Shown: piece after piece, positions 17,860 through 27,466 of the stretch | Layout: every line of letters begins with the position of its first letter | Position numbering within the stretch: the stretch's first letter is position 1 | NCBI RefSeq assembly: GCF_001509555.1 | Contig: NZ_LMAS01000001.1 | Span: forward strand, 688,969-752,968 | Source of the DNA: Bacillus sp. FJAT-29937 | GTDB taxonomy: Bacteria; Bacillota; Bacilli; Bacillales; Cytobacillaceae | Length of the DNA: 64,000 nucleotides | Direction: 5' to 3' | The notes under the pieces: model-generated | Database searches by the model: none | Told to the model about the DNA's origin: nothing | The model's input: only the letters and a program-made list of their open reading frames with translations | Made by a program: the position numbers and the translations under genes

Positions 17860-19359
17860 TCACTTTGCAGTAAATTTTTTCATAGGCAGAAATATATTAA
17901 ATACAGTACCAACTCCTACTTCACTTTCAACCTCTATGTTTCCCTTATGCTCTTCAATAATTTTATAAGTTACCATAAGGCCAAGACCCGTGCCTTTTTC
18001 TTTCGTTGTGTAAAAAGGCTGTCCAAGCTTTTCTACCTTATCCTTTGGGATTCCGCTTCCCTCATCCTCGATTGATATATGTATTCTGCCATCCTTCGTT
18101 GAATTCATGACTACATCAATATAGCCGCCATTCGGCATCACTTCAATTGCATTCTTAATGATATTAATAAAGACCTTTTTCATTTGATTAGGTTCGCAAA
18201 ATATTGGCGTCAGACCTTCTTCGTATTTTGTTCGAAGCTGAATATTATGTAATACGGCTTGGGCGCTTAAGAAATCTACTGTTTCCTTCATGATTTGTAC
18301 AAGATCTACTTCGACAAACTTAACTGCTTGCGGTTTTGCCAAAAGTAAAAACTCATTTATGATCGTGTCAATCCTCTTCAGCTCTGAAGAAATAATATTG
18401 AAATACATGGAATGATCCTCTTTAACCGAGTCTTCCAATAATTGAATAAATCCTTTTAATGCTGTCATTGGATTGCGAATTTCATGAGCAATCCCTGCGG
18501 CTAGCTCCCCGATCACATTTAATGTATCCGATTTTCGGAGCTGTGCATCAAGCTGCAGTTTTTCTGTTATATCTTTAAACGTTACTAGACTTAATTCGGA
18601 AAGAATATTATACCTAGCTGAAAATTCAATATATTTAATTTCCCCCGATTCTACCGTAATTTCAAGAGTGCCTGTCGTTTGACCACTGTTAACTAGATTA
18701 TGATAATAATAGTTAATTTCTTCATTTGAAAGATGAAGTTTTGTGAGCAGGTCAATAAATGAATGTCCAATTATTTCATCCTTTGAAACAGACAGCATGT
18801 TTTCCACAGCTGGATTAATATCAACAACGTTAAAATCATTCTTCCATAAAATTATTCCTTCTAGTGCTCCCTCAAAGACTTTTCTGAATTTTAATTCACT
18901 TTCCCTAAGCTCTTCTTCCATTCTTCTTGTTTCGCTGACATTTCGAAAAATAGTCATATGAAATTCGTCCACTGCATGCAATTTACTAGTGAATTCCAAA
19001 GTTTTTAATTGACCATTGGGCATAAGAAAAACAAGTTCATCCCGTATAGCCCCTTTTTGTTGAAAATTATTGTACACTTGATAGATTTTTTCTTTACTGG
19101 CATAAATAAAGTCCTGAATCCTTTTTGTAACAAGCTCAGCTTTGCTGCATTCAAAAATTCGGCAGGCAGCCTCATTTGCTTTTATGATCTGACCCTTACC
19201 CGTCCAAAAAATAATCCCTTCAACAGCTTCTTCGTATATATTTATATAAATATCTGCATTTTTTATTAACTTGAGTTCTAATTGCCTTATTTCATTCTTT
19301 GAAAGTTGAACTTCCTTTAAATCCGTATTTACTTCGTTGCTGTTTCTGTTCAAATTCAC
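17860..19359 (-). CDS. PAS-domain sensor histidine kinase (sporulation kinase type)
   Basis: About 499 aa, cytosolic. Two PAS domains (roughly 35-150 and 160-280) are followed by HisKA with AAGIAHEIRNPMTALKG and an ATPase domain with NIIKNAIEVM, DEGSGI and GTGLGL. The HEIRNPMTALKGF block resembles KinA/KinE kinases that feed Spo0F. The best start is GTG at 19359: the only upstream ATG (19377) forms part of the ribosome binding site GGGAGGGAAGG and has none itself. The Spo0E-like gene follows. The PAS ligand is unknown. Confidence 0.88.
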   Translation of the reverse strand: MNLNRNSNEVNTDLKEVQLSKNEIRQLELKLIKNADIYINIYEEAVEGIIFWTGKGQIIKANEAACRIFECSKAELVTKRIQDFIYASKEKIYQVYNNFQQKGAIRDELVFLMPNGQLKTLEFTSKLHAVDEFHMTIFRNVSETRRMEEELRESELKFRKVFEGALEGIILWKNDFNVVDINPAVENMLSVSKDEIIGHSFIDLLTKLHLSNEEINYYYHNLVNSGQTTGTLEITVESGEIKYIEFSARYNILSELSLVTFKDITEKLQLDAQLRKSDTLNVIGELAAGIAHEIRNPMTALKGFIQLLEDSVKEDHSMYFNIISSELKRIDTIINEFLLLAKPQAVKFVEVDLVQIMKETVDFLSAQAVLHNIQLRTKYEEGLTPIFCEPNQMKKVFINIIKNAIEVMPNGGYIDVVMNSTKDGRIHISIEDEGSGIPKDKVEKLGQPFYTTKEKGTGLGLMVTYKIIEEHKGNIEVESEVGVGTVFNIFLPMKKFTAK

Positions 19360-19483
19360 TACTTCCTTCCCTCCCATTGGGATTTACATTATATACATAG
19401 TTCTACAAAATTAGCAAAAGTTCCTCTTACTAATTTGAAAATTGGAAAAACAAAAGTTAATGATGCAGCTCGAACAAAGAAAA

Positions 19484-19515
19484 GAAAAAGGGATCCCTAA
19501 TAAGCAAGGAATCCC
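19484..19515 (-). terminator. Terminator after the chemoreceptor gene
   Basis: On the minus strand GGGATTCCT and AGGGATCCC pair (one T-G), followed by CTTTTTC, just after the stop at 19527. Confidence 0.72.
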
Positions 19516-19526
19516 ATCAAATTAAT

Positions 19527-21332
19527 TTATAGTTTAAATTTTGAAATCATCACATTTAATTGATCGGCAAGCTCTGATAAACTTTGAGCATTTTCTGAAA
19601 TTTCTTCCATCGAATAATTGGTTTGCGTAATAACAGCACTCGTTTGTTCAATACCTGCTGCTGATTGAACGGAAACATCAGCAATATTTTCAATGGAATG
19701 ATTCATATTCGCTGTAGCACCAGATACTTTTTCAAGATTCATAGATATTTCAATCACATTGGTAGACATCATATTGACCGCTTGATAGATTTTTTCGAAC
19801 GTTTCTCCAGTTAGTCTGATTTGATCCGTTCCTTTTTCAACTTGAGAATATCCAGTCTGTAAGGATTCTACTACGTTACTTGATTCCGTTTGAATTCCTT
19901 TTACGATCTTTGTAATATCTGCAACAGATAAGGAAACTTGTTCTGCTAATTTTCGAACTTCATCTGCAACAACGGCAAATCCCCTGCCATGTTCACCCGC
20001 ACGCGCGGCTTCAATAGCGGCATTTAACGCAAGCAAATTTGTTTGATTAGCAATATCATGTATAACCTGAATAAGCTTAGTAATTTGCTGGGTCTGATCA
20101 TCTAATCCATTTACCCGTTCAACAGATGTTTTCATAATCTCATTAATCATCGACATCTGCTTTTGTGAATCCCCCATTAAGGTATCACCAGTTTTTGTCA
20201 AGTGCAATACTTCATTTGATGCCTTCTGGATCTCTGTTCCGCTTTGAGCAGCTTTTTCAACCTCTGCCATATAGCTTTCCATCATACTGGCTAATCCACT
20301 AGCCGATTTTGCTTGTTCTTCTGCTCCAGCTGATAGCTCCTGCATAGTTGAAGCACCTTGCTGGCTTGCGGCCTTTACTTCAGTTGCTGCAATGTTCAGT
20401 TCTCCGCTCTTTTCAGTAACATAGGTTGAAACAGCAGATATTTCTTGTATCATCGCTTGAAGCTTTTCTTTCATTGAATTTGTAGCTTTTCCTAACTCAG
20501 CTATTTCATCACTGCCATCATAATCGATCGCTTCTACATTAAGATTTCCGCTTGCCACTTCATTTGAAAGATGAACGATTTGACCAAGCTTTCTAGATAT
20601 AATTTTCCCTATAACTAGGATACTTACGATACCAAGGGCAGCAGAAATAACGATGGAAATCCCAAGTATGATTAAAGTTAAAATTAATGCGGACTTTGCA
20701 GAGTTTACTGCTTTCTTTTGCTCTAATTTCAACATTTCACTTAATATATCCAAATTAACGACTGTTTCAGTAATCATCTTATCTGCCTGCAGTTTCCCAA
20801 GACGATATTCTCTTACATGCTGAAGCTTTACTTTCGGTTGAATCGTATCATGAAATATCGTTGTTATTTGTTTGTCATTTTCAACGATTTCAGTAAACAA
20901 ATCTTTTGCCTCTTTTGTTGTTAAGGCTGGCTGTAATACGTTCTTCAATGTATCAAATTCCTTTGATAGCTCATCAAAGGAAGTCAAATGCTTCGGATTT
21001 GAATCAATAATATAATTTCCAATCGCACTGCCTTTTTGATGAAAAATGGCCGTAGTTTCATTAAATAATATGGCTTTTTCGCCCGATTCTTCAACCATTT
21101 CCATTTTGGAATTCGCAATCGACAAGAACCCGAATGTGATAATAGTAGAAATTGTAAATAAACCGATTGTTACAAATAAAGCGACTCCATATTTTTGTCC
21201 GAGCTTTAATTTTTTCCATATTGGAATGTTTGACAGCATGGCAATGACTCTATTTAACTTATATTCTTTATCCTTTTTATGATTTTCAGATTTTCTTACT
21301 TTTTTAAATCGAGTCTTTTTTACCCCTTTCAT
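19527..21332 (-). CDS. Methyl-accepting chemotaxis protein
   Basis: 601-aa chemoreceptor. A basic N-terminal stretch of about 45 residues precedes helix 1 ([15 protein letters not shown]). A four-helix-bundle type periplasmic domain of about 130 residues follows, then helix 2 ([16 protein letters not shown]), a HAMP domain and the long coiled-coil signalling domain. The hairpin tip has INQ-type core residues in [39 protein letters not shown]. The start is ATG at 21332 after AGGGAGGAT. The ligand is unknown and no che gene is in the window. Confidence 0.93.
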   Translation of the reverse strand: MKGVKKTRFKKVRKSENHKKDKEYKLNRVIAMLSNIPIWKKLKLGQKYGVALFVTIGLFTISTIITFGFLSIANSKMEMVEESGEKAILFNETTAIFHQKGSAIGNYIIDSNPKHLTSFDELSKEFDTLKNVLQPALTTKEAKDLFTEIVENDKQITTIFHDTIQPKVKLQHVREYRLGKLQADKMITETVVNLDILSEMLKLEQKKAVNSAKSALILTLIILGISIVISAALGIVSILVIGKIISRKLGQIVHLSNEVASGNLNVEAIDYDGSDEIAELGKATNSMKEKLQAMIQEISAVSTYVTEKSGELNIAATEVKAASQQGASTMQELSAGAEEQAKSASGLASMMESYMAEVEKAAQSGTEIQKASNEVLHLTKTGDTLMGDSQKQMSMINEIMKTSVERVNGLDDQTQQITKLIQVIHDIANQTNLLALNAAIEAARAGEHGRGFAVVADEVRKLAEQVSLSVADITKIVKGIQTESSNVVESLQTGYSQVEKGTDQIRLTGETFEKIYQAVNMMSTNVIEISMNLEKVSGATANMNHSIENIADVSVQSAAGIEQTSAVITQTNYSMEEISENAQSLSELADQLNVMISKFKL

Positions 21333-21530
21333 TATAGGTAATCCTCCCTTGTCTAGACGTCGTTGTCAAAGTATTGTACCAAAAGCTATGTAAAAAATAT
21401 TAGAATATGACTAGTACTATTTTATTATAGTATAAAAGCAAAGGCATTCAAGAGGAAGTTGGCAATTTAGGATAAATAAAGGAAATTCCCCAGTTTGCTC
21501 CATTCTAGTAATTTCAACTATTAAATACAA

Positions 21531-21571
21531 AAAAGCGTCTCATAGACGCAAATTCGACTAGAGAGACGCTT
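21531..21571 (-). terminator. Terminator of the 2-oxoacid:ferredoxin oxidoreductase operon
   Basis: AAGCGTCTC and GAGACGCTT are perfect 9-base arms around a 21-base loop. On the minus strand a TTTTTT tract follows. Confidence 0.78.
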
Positions 21572-21597
21572 CCATTCTTTGTGTATGACAGAATTAA

Positions 21598-23892
21598 TTA
21601 TAGTAAAGGATTTTCATGTTTAGCAAGAAGACGCTGCCAGCGTTTTTCGATTTCTTCTTCTAATTCCATTAACATCTCATGATTTTCTTCTTTTAATAGA
21701 TGCTTCGTTTTGCCCATATAATTGAGCCATTCTGGTAATCCAGCCCTTTTCTTCTTCTCTTCAGGATTATAAGTAATGGTTGTTACTCCTTCTTCTACTT
21801 CGTACAGAGGGAAGAAGCATGTATTAACAGCCGCTTCGATTATTTTTTCACCATAGCGATCATCTGATTTCCAGTTCAATGGACAAGTAATGAGAATTTT
21901 CCCATATACCGTACCAACATTTTGTGCATACCATTGGGCTTTCGCAGCTTTCTTAATTAGATCCTGCTGGAATGCCTCTGCACCAGTAAAGACGTAAGGA
22001 ATATTAGTAGAAGCCATAATTTGGGCTGTATCCTTATGATGGAAGGCTTTACCCTTTTGTGTTCGTCCGACATTACTTGTACTTGTCATATGACCTTTTG
22101 GCGTAGAATAAGACATTTGAGAGCCTGTATTCATATAGCCTTCATTATCATACTCAAGCATAATAAGGTTATGATTTCTCAGTGCCGTTCCTATTGCGGA
22201 GCCCATTCCAATGTCCATTCCGCCATCGCCAGTAATCATGACAAAGGTTGCATCATCTGAAATTTCGATTTCTCCCCGCTCCTTCAATTCTAAGAAGGCT
22301 TCTACTGTTCCTGATAATGTAGCTGCCCCATTTTGGAATAGGTTGTGAATCATCGTTTGTTTATGTGATGAATATGGATATGCAGTTGTTGTGACATAAG
22401 CACAGCCTGTTTGGAATAGGACTACAACATCTCCTTCAATCCCTTTAAAAAACAACTCTAGTCCGGTAAATATTCCACAGCCTGGACATGCCCCGTGTCC
22501 TGATGCAATTCTCTTCGGCTTCGATGTTAATGAGCGTAACGGAGGAATTTTCACCTTTAATTTATTTGTTTGCGGATCTTTTTCAACATGAATTAAGCCT
22601 GATTTGTAAACATCTCCATGCTGCGGGGTGATTACAGGCTTAAGACCCTTATCTTTGTTTCCAGGAACATGACCGAAATAATCGAAGGTTTTGTTGGCAT
22701 AGCCATTATTCATTGCCTCGATTGCTTCGTTAAAGAAATGCTCTGCATCATCCTCATAAAAATCTTTTCCGCCAAGTCCAAATACACGGCTTAAAACAAT
22801 CGTTTTATTATCTTTATCATCCTGAAGTGCAGACTTTACTTCGTGAGTTAAATTTGGGCCATTGCCGCCATAGGAATCTGCTCTTTCACCGATCAGCAGG
22901 GCTTTAATATTTTTCAAAGCTTCACGAATTTCTTTTGCCGGGAATGGACGAATGATATTAGGGCTGATGACACCCGCTTTAATTCCTTTTTCTCTTAGTC
23001 TGTCCACTGTATCCTTTGCTGTTTCAGCAGCAGAGTTCAATAAGAATAGAGCAACCTCTGCATCTTCCATCTTGTATAAATCTAATACTGGGTATTCACG
23101 GCCGGAAATAGCAGCATAATCTGCTGCAACTTCCTTGAATATCTCACCTGCAGCATACATCGCTTCAGATTGTTGAAAATGGTTATTCATTAAATCTTCG
23201 CCATTCATATGGGCACCAATCGTTACCGGTCTTTTCGGATCTCGGGCAAAATGATAATCTGTCGGGCATTCACCAACGAATTGCTGAACTACTTGGCGAT
23301 CTTTAAAATAATTGACTTTTCTCTTTTGATGAGATGTAAAGAAACCGTCATATGCAACAATGACTGGCAGACGAACCTTTGAATGCTCAGCAATTTTGAG
23401 AGCCATAATGTTCATATCATATACTGCCTGCGGTGTTCTTGCCGTTAATATTACCCACCCTGTATTAAGGGCAAAATATAAATCTGAATGATCTCCTCTA
23501 ATATCTAAAGGGCCGCTTACGGATCGGGTTACTAAATTCAATACCATTGGGAATCGGGTTCCGGATTGAACAGGAAGCTGCTCAAGCATATACATAAGCC
23601 CATTTGCACTTGTCGCGTTAAAAACCCTTGCTCCTGTTGCCGCAGCTCCGTAACAAATCCCTGCTGAACCATGCTCTCCATCGGCTGGGATCAGCTTAAT
23701 ATTATGCTCGCCCCTTGCCTTCATTTGGTCTAAATATTGAGCGACCTCAGTCGAAGGTGTAATCGGAAAATACCCCATAATATGATAGTTTATTTGGGCG
23801 GCAGCCATTGCCGCCATTTCATTTCCGCTCTCAAAGGTGACCAATTGTTCTGCAGTATTTTTTTTAATAGGTTGTTCCACTACCATTGCCAT
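21598..23892 (-). CDS. 2-oxoacid:ferredoxin oxidoreductase, fused alpha-beta subunits
   Basis: 764-aa enzyme of the pyruvate:ferredoxin oxidoreductase class, decarboxylating a 2-oxoacid with CoA and reducing ferredoxin. Residues 20-430 are the alpha part (GYFPITPSTEVAQY at 40). Residues 460-764 are the beta part with the TPP/Mg site ITGDGGMDIG and YDNEGYMNTGSQMS. Cys469, 472 (CPGCG), 497 and 670 are placed to bind the proximal [4Fe-4S] cluster. Pyruvate is the likely substrate by the CPGCG/NEGYMNTG form, but other 2-oxoacids are possible. The gene starts directly after the stop of the gamma-delta gene, with GGAGGTG upstream. Confidence 0.9.
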   Translation of the reverse strand: MAMVVEQPIKKNTAEQLVTFESGNEMAAMAAAQINYHIMGYFPITPSTEVAQYLDQMKARGEHNIKLIPADGEHGSAGICYGAAATGARVFNATSANGLMYMLEQLPVQSGTRFPMVLNLVTRSVSGPLDIRGDHSDLYFALNTGWVILTARTPQAVYDMNIMALKIAEHSKVRLPVIVAYDGFFTSHQKRKVNYFKDRQVVQQFVGECPTDYHFARDPKRPVTIGAHMNGEDLMNNHFQQSEAMYAAGEIFKEVAADYAAISGREYPVLDLYKMEDAEVALFLLNSAAETAKDTVDRLREKGIKAGVISPNIIRPFPAKEIREALKNIKALLIGERADSYGGNGPNLTHEVKSALQDDKDNKTIVLSRVFGLGGKDFYEDDAEHFFNEAIEAMNNGYANKTFDYFGHVPGNKDKGLKPVITPQHGDVYKSGLIHVEKDPQTNKLKVKIPPLRSLTSKPKRIASGHGACPGCGIFTGLELFFKGIEGDVVVLFQTGCAYVTTTAYPYSSHKQTMIHNLFQNGAATLSGTVEAFLELKERGEIEISDDATFVMITGDGGMDIGMGSAIGTALRNHNLIMLEYDNEGYMNTGSQMSYSTPKGHMTSTSNVGRTQKGKAFHHKDTAQIMASTNIPYVFTGAEAFQQDLIKKAAKAQWYAQNVGTVYGKILITCPLNWKSDDRYGEKIIEAAVNTCFFPLYEVEEGVTTITYNPEEKKKRAGLPEWLNYMGKTKHLLKEENHEMLMELEEEIEKRWQRLLAKHENPLL

Positions 23893-24906
23893 CTAGAAAA
23901 CACCTCCAGCTATGTATGGAAATTTATGTTTTACCCAGTTTGCTTCAGCATAGCCAATTGTTTCGCGCAAATCACTTAATGCTGTTGTTGGGCAAGCCTC
24001 AACACACTTTAGACAGCCTTTGCAATATTGATAGTCAATCCCTTTAAGAAACATTTGCTTTCGGCCACGCTTATCTTCTCCTTCTTCCCATACAAAGCAA
24101 TAATCCGGACAGACGGTATCACATGCAGCACAGTGAATACATGTTTCTTGATCAAATTTTGGAAGGAACCCTTGTCTGGATCCGCTCAAGTCTTTTAATA
24201 TACTATTTCCTTGAGCTGTAATAATCCCGCCAATTTCTTGCGTTTCATATCCTAGTAATGGCAACGGACGAGAAAATGCCTTTCCCTTTGCATCCTCAGG
24301 TGTTTCATATGTTTTGAATTGAACCTCGTTGTAACCTCGTTCAAATGTACGAATATTTGGCTCTACTAGATGCGGGTATTTTTTTTCGAAGGTTTTTCGA
24401 ATGACATCCTTCATTGACTCCGGATCTAGGAAATCGCAAATACGGAATAATGCTCCTAACATCGCTGTATTAACCTTTGTCTTTTCTTCAACAGAAATTT
24501 GTAATGCATCAACGATGGCCAGCGTACCTGTTTCTAATTTCAAGTCTGCCTTAATCGAATCAAAGTCCCTAATAGAATTAACTAATAGAATCCCATCAGG
24601 CTCCAAACCGCTGACGACATCGACCGTTTTATATAATGCTTCATGAAAAACACCAACAACATGAGGCTGTTCAATCGGACTATGCGCTCGAATTTCAACG
24701 TCAGGATCACAATAACGTATAAAACTTTTCACTGGTGATCCTTTCTTTTCAGAGCCATATGATGAAAAGTTCGAACCGTTTAAACCTAATCCTAAAACTC
24801 CAGCTTCAGCTAGCATTTTTCCGGCTAGATTAGCCCCTAGACCTCCAATTGACTCTAATCGAATTTCAAAAAAACCAAGTCCATTTTTCTTTGGTAATAT
24901 TGACAT
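23893..24906 (-). CDS. 2-oxoacid:ferredoxin oxidoreductase, fused gamma-delta subunits
   Basis: 337-aa partner of the alpha-beta protein. Residues 10-200 are the gamma domain (RLESIGGLGANLAGKMLAEAG). Residues 245-310 are a delta-type two-cluster ferredoxin with C256/C259/C262/C266 and C295/C298/C301/C305, which wires electrons to soluble ferredoxin. The start is ATG at 24906, five bases after GGGAGGG; a longer in-frame reading upstream has no ribosome binding site. This is the first gene of a two-gene operon with a long upstream region holding a 10-bp inverted repeat. Confidence 0.9.
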   Translation of the reverse strand: MSILPKKNGLGFFEIRLESIGGLGANLAGKMLAEAGVLGLGLNGSNFSSYGSEKKGSPVKSFIRYCDPDVEIRAHSPIEQPHVVGVFHEALYKTVDVVSGLEPDGILLVNSIRDFDSIKADLKLETGTLAIVDALQISVEEKTKVNTAMLGALFRICDFLDPESMKDVIRKTFEKKYPHLVEPNIRTFERGYNEVQFKTYETPEDAKGKAFSRPLPLLGYETQEIGGIITAQGNSILKDLSGSRQGFLPKFDQETCIHCAACDTVCPDYCFVWEEGEDKRGRKQMFLKGIDYQYCKGCLKCVEACPTTALSDLRETIGYAEANWVKHKFPYIAGGVF

Positions 24907-25258
24907 ATTTTCCCTCCCGAAATTCATCCTTTTCGTTTGTTTATTCAAACTTGAAAGATCCCCTTTTGATATTGTATTAGAATGTTTAAAGGACCGCTGT
25001 GACAAAAGTCAAACATTCTAGCAAAATTGACTAAAACAGTTTGTTTTTTCTTGTAAAAAATCATTATTATCAGCATTGAAAGCGAAACCATAATTATATA
25101 ACAGTGGTTTTTATGTATTATAACAGCTTGTTTCTTTCTCTTTATACCTTTATTTGGAAAATACTCCTCTCATTTACTAGCAATTCATGTTTTAAAACAT
25201 GATAGTGTGGGTATATATATTTTGAATCTTTTTAGGGGGTCTAAAAAGAGGAGGATAT
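24907..25258. other. 352-bp divergent control region, oxidoreductase operon / acyltransferase
   Basis: No gene seen. It contains the inverted repeat at 24978-25020, a weak cre-like element TGAAAGCGAAACCA at 25077-25090 (12 of 14), and GGAGG before the acyltransferase gene. I could not fix the promoters. Confidence 0.5.
24978..25020. repeat. 10-bp inverted repeat upstream of the oxidoreductase operon
   Basis: TAGAATGTTT (24978-24987) and AAACATTCTA (25011-25020) are perfect arms separated by 23 bp. Within the loop TGAC-AAAA-GTCA forms a second small inverted repeat. It lies 72-114 bp before the start codon, a place for an operator or a leader RNA hairpin. Confidence 0.6.
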
Positions 25259-26299
25259 ATGAAGAATCGGGAGTATTACTTTGACAATGCAAAATTTATT
25301 TTAATTTTCTTGGTCGTATTTGGGCATTTTCTTCAGTCTTTTATCGGTGACAGCGAGGCAATTTATACTTTATATAAGGTGATTTATACCTTCCATATGC
25401 CTGCGTTTATTCTTATCTCAGGTTATTTTGCTAAAGGCTTTAATAAAAAAGAATATATTTCTAAAATTACTAGGAAATTAATCCTTCCCTATATCATTTT
25501 TCAACTGATCTATTCTGTCTTTTATTTCTTTCTCTATAAAGAATCGTCATTTCAGGTTGATCCGCTTAAGCCGCATTGGTCGTTATGGTTTTTAATCAGT
25601 TTGTTTTCTTGGAATATTATGCTTACGGCATTCACTAAATATAAAGGTTTAATTTCACTTACAGCTGCGTTTATCATTGGGCTATTAGTCGGATATGCTG
25701 ACTGGATTACAAATTATTTAAGCTTATCAAGAACGTTTGTGTTCTTCCCGCTTTTTTTAATTGGCTATTATTTAAAAAGAGAGCATTTTACTCAGCTTCA
25801 ATCTGCAAAAACTAAGATGGCATCCTTAAGCGTATTGGTGATTGTGTTTATTGGCTTTTATTTTTTCCCAAATTTGAATCATGAATGGCTGCTTGGATCT
25901 AAGCCATATATCGATATGGGGGCCGCTTCCATTGGTGCTATGTTTACACGTTTGGGGTTTTATATATTAAGCCTGATTATGGTGTTCAGTTTTTTCTCAT
26001 TAGTTCCAAAACGGCATTATCCGTTTACAAGATTAGGAAGAAACACGCTATATGTTTATCTTTTGCACGGATTTTTTATCCGCATTTTTAGGGAGAGCTC
26101 GGTACAAAACTTTTTTACTGAACCAAAAAACTTTTTGCTCTTAGCAGTTGTGTCTCTGCTGCTTACTCTTCTATTATCCAGTAAAATAACCGTCCCCTTC
26201 GCTCAGCCTCTTATAGAATTAAAAACAACGAAACTGAAAAACTTGCAAGCTAAGGGTTCGACCATTATGCAATACTATCGGAAAAAGCTTTTAAACTAA
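25259..26299 (+). CDS. Membrane acyltransferase (acyltransferase 3 family)
   Basis: 346-aa polytopic membrane protein. The start REYYFDNAKFILIFLVVFGHFLQ with the conserved His, and TFHMPAFILISGYFAKG, are hallmarks of acyltransferase-3 proteins that move acyl groups (often acetyl) onto cell-envelope sugars. It resembles the YfiQ/YkrP type of Bacillus. The start is ATG at 25259 directly after GAGGAGGATAT, with a strong Shine-Dalgarno. There are no polysaccharide genes nearby, so the acceptor is unknown. Confidence 0.88.
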   Translation: MKNREYYFDNAKFILIFLVVFGHFLQSFIGDSEAIYTLYKVIYTFHMPAFILISGYFAKGFNKKEYISKITRKLILPYIIFQLIYSVFYFFLYKESSFQVDPLKPHWSLWFLISLFSWNIMLTAFTKYKGLISLTAAFIIGLLVGYADWITNYLSLSRTFVFFPLFLIGYYLKREHFTQLQSAKTKMASLSVLVIVFIGFYFFPNLNHEWLLGSKPYIDMGAASIGAMFTRLGFYILSLIMVFSFFSLVPKRHYPFTRLGRNTLYVYLLHGFFIRIFRESSVQNFFTEPKNFLLLAVVSLLLTLLLSSKITVPFAQPLIELKTTKLKNLQAKGSTIMQYYRKKLLN

Positions 26300-26300
26300 G

Positions 26301-26329
26301 AAAATGGACGCCCTTACGCGTCCGTTTTC
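26301..26329. terminator. Terminator after the acyltransferase gene
   Basis: AAAATGGACGC and GCGTCCGTTTT form an 11-bp stem (one G-T) over CCTTAC. Confidence 0.87.
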
Positions 26330-26340
26330 AGTTTATATTA

Positions 26341-26369
26341 TTGACTGAATTGGAACTGGAGTTTATAAT
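26341..26369 (+). promoter_or_regulatory. Promoter of the tRNA-Arg gene
   Basis: TTGACT at 26341-26346 and TATAAT at 26364-26369 with 17 bp spacing, ending 12 bp before the tRNA 5' end. Confidence 0.85.
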
Positions 26370-26381
26370 AAATAATCTAAT

Positions 26382-26455
26382 GTCTCAGTAGCTCAGTAGG
26401 ATAGAGCAACAGTTTCCTAAACTGTAGGTCGGAGGTTCGAATCCTCTCTGGGACG
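26382..26455 (+). tRNA. tRNA-Arg (anticodon CCT)
   Basis: 74 nt cloverleaf: acceptor GTCTCAG/CTGGGAC with one G-T pair, D arm GCTC...GAGC, anticodon stem ACAGT/ACTGT with loop TTCCTAA (anticodon CCT, reads AGG), T arm GGAGG-TTCGAAT-CCTCT, discriminator G. CCA is not encoded. It is a solitary gene with its own consensus promoter and a terminator shared with the next gene. Confidence 0.97.
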
Positions 26456-26462
26456 TAAAAAA

Positions 26463-26505
26463 TCGAAAACCGCCAATTCCTTGCGCAAGAGGGATTGGCG
26501 GTTTA
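26463..26505. terminator. Bidirectional terminator between tRNA-Arg and the amidase gene
   Basis: AAACCGCCAAT and ATTGGCGGTTT are perfect 11-base arms (CC/GG inside extends the pairing) with T-rich flanks on both strands. Confidence 0.87.
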
Positions 26506-26507
26506 TT

Positions 26508-27335
26508 TTACTTTTTATACACCCTCTCAGCTTTTGCTAAGAATGCCTTCGAAGGGGTCTCATATTTAATATATCCATCTATATTTGTAATCCAATGGTT
26601 GTCTCCAACATCGTATTGACCGCCATATAAAGGATCATATCCATAAACTCGATATACTTCTCCAGGATTTAATATTCTAGAAAGGACCAATTTATTATTT
26701 TCCTTTCTTCTCCAAAGATTGATCCTTTTTAATATTTTGATTCTCCCAATTTGCCCCTTTTTAAATAATAACCCGTCCCAAGTCGTAGGCTTTTCTGATT
26801 TTTCCTTCAGCTTAAATGCCTTAACCAATCCGTTTACATGGCCGCGTGCTATCCTATCTATATACGAAGACTGACTTAGTTTTGAGGCATCTTTTGGATT
26901 ATCAATAAAGCCATTTTCCGTTAGCATTGCTGGCATATTGGATTCCCGAAGCATATGAAAGTTTTCTTGTTTTTTTCCACGGTCGATTAAATCGATTTGC
27001 TTAACAATCTCTTCATGAATGATCTCTTGGTAAGAGGCTGAATTTTGTCTTTTGCTTGGATGGATATAATCTTCAAATCCAGTACCCCCGCCAGAATTTA
27101 TATGGACAGACAAAAGAAAGTCTGCTCCCCATGCGTTTGCCATATTCGTACGTTCGTTAAGGGATACGGTTATATCACTTTCGCGGCTTAAATTCACCTG
27201 AATATTATCATAAGCTGTCAGCATGGTCTGAATACGTTTTGAAATTTGCAAGGTTAGATTTTTCTCAAATAACCCATTCTGAGTGGCACCTGGATCTGTT
27301 CCGCCATGTCCAGGGTCAATGAAAACTTTGACCAT
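26508..27335 (-). CDS. N-acetylmuramoyl-L-alanine amidase, CwlC-like
   Basis: 275-aa cell-wall amidase. Residues 1-175 form the Amidase_3 zinc domain: FIDPGHGG with His9, GLFEKN with the zinc Glu, SVHIN with the second His, and catalytic Glu in LTENGFID. Residues 190-275 are a C-terminal domain of about 85 residues without classical SPOR or LysM features, likely wall-binding. There is no signal peptide, as in the sporulation mother-cell lysin CwlC, whose catalytic domain it closely resembles; release would then come at mother-cell lysis. The ATG at 27335 follows AAAGGAG. Confidence 0.88.
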   Translation of the reverse strand: MVKVFIDPGHGGTDPGATQNGLFEKNLTLQISKRIQTMLTAYDNIQVNLSRESDITVSLNERTNMANAWGADFLLSVHINSGGGTGFEDYIHPSKRQNSASYQEIIHEEIVKQIDLIDRGKKQENFHMLRESNMPAMLTENGFIDNPKDASKLSQSSYIDRIARGHVNGLVKAFKLKEKSEKPTTWDGLLFKKGQIGRIKILKRINLWRRKENNKLVLSRILNPGEVYRVYGYDPLYGGQYDVGDNHWITNIDGYIKYETPSKAFLAKAERVYKK

Positions 27336-27362
27336 TCCAAATCAACTCCTTTCCATAAAGTA

Positions 27363-27394
27363 TGCAAATAAATAAGCTGCCATGTAGGCAGCTT
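27363..27394 (-). terminator. Terminator of the lutABC operon
   Basis: AAGCTGCC and GGCAGCTT pair over ATGTA; on the minus strand ATTTATTTG follows, about 70 bp after the lutC stop. Confidence 0.72.
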
Positions 27395-27466
27395 TACTGT
27401 TTAATGATCGATTATAGCCGGTAATTTATTCCAACACCTTAAAAGAGCTTGATCATTAGTTTAACT

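Noticed and set aside
24998..25013. FNR/CRP-like TGTGA-N6-TCAAA before the oxidoreductase operon
   Set aside because: The right half is imperfect and it lies inside the larger inverted repeat, so it cannot be called separately.
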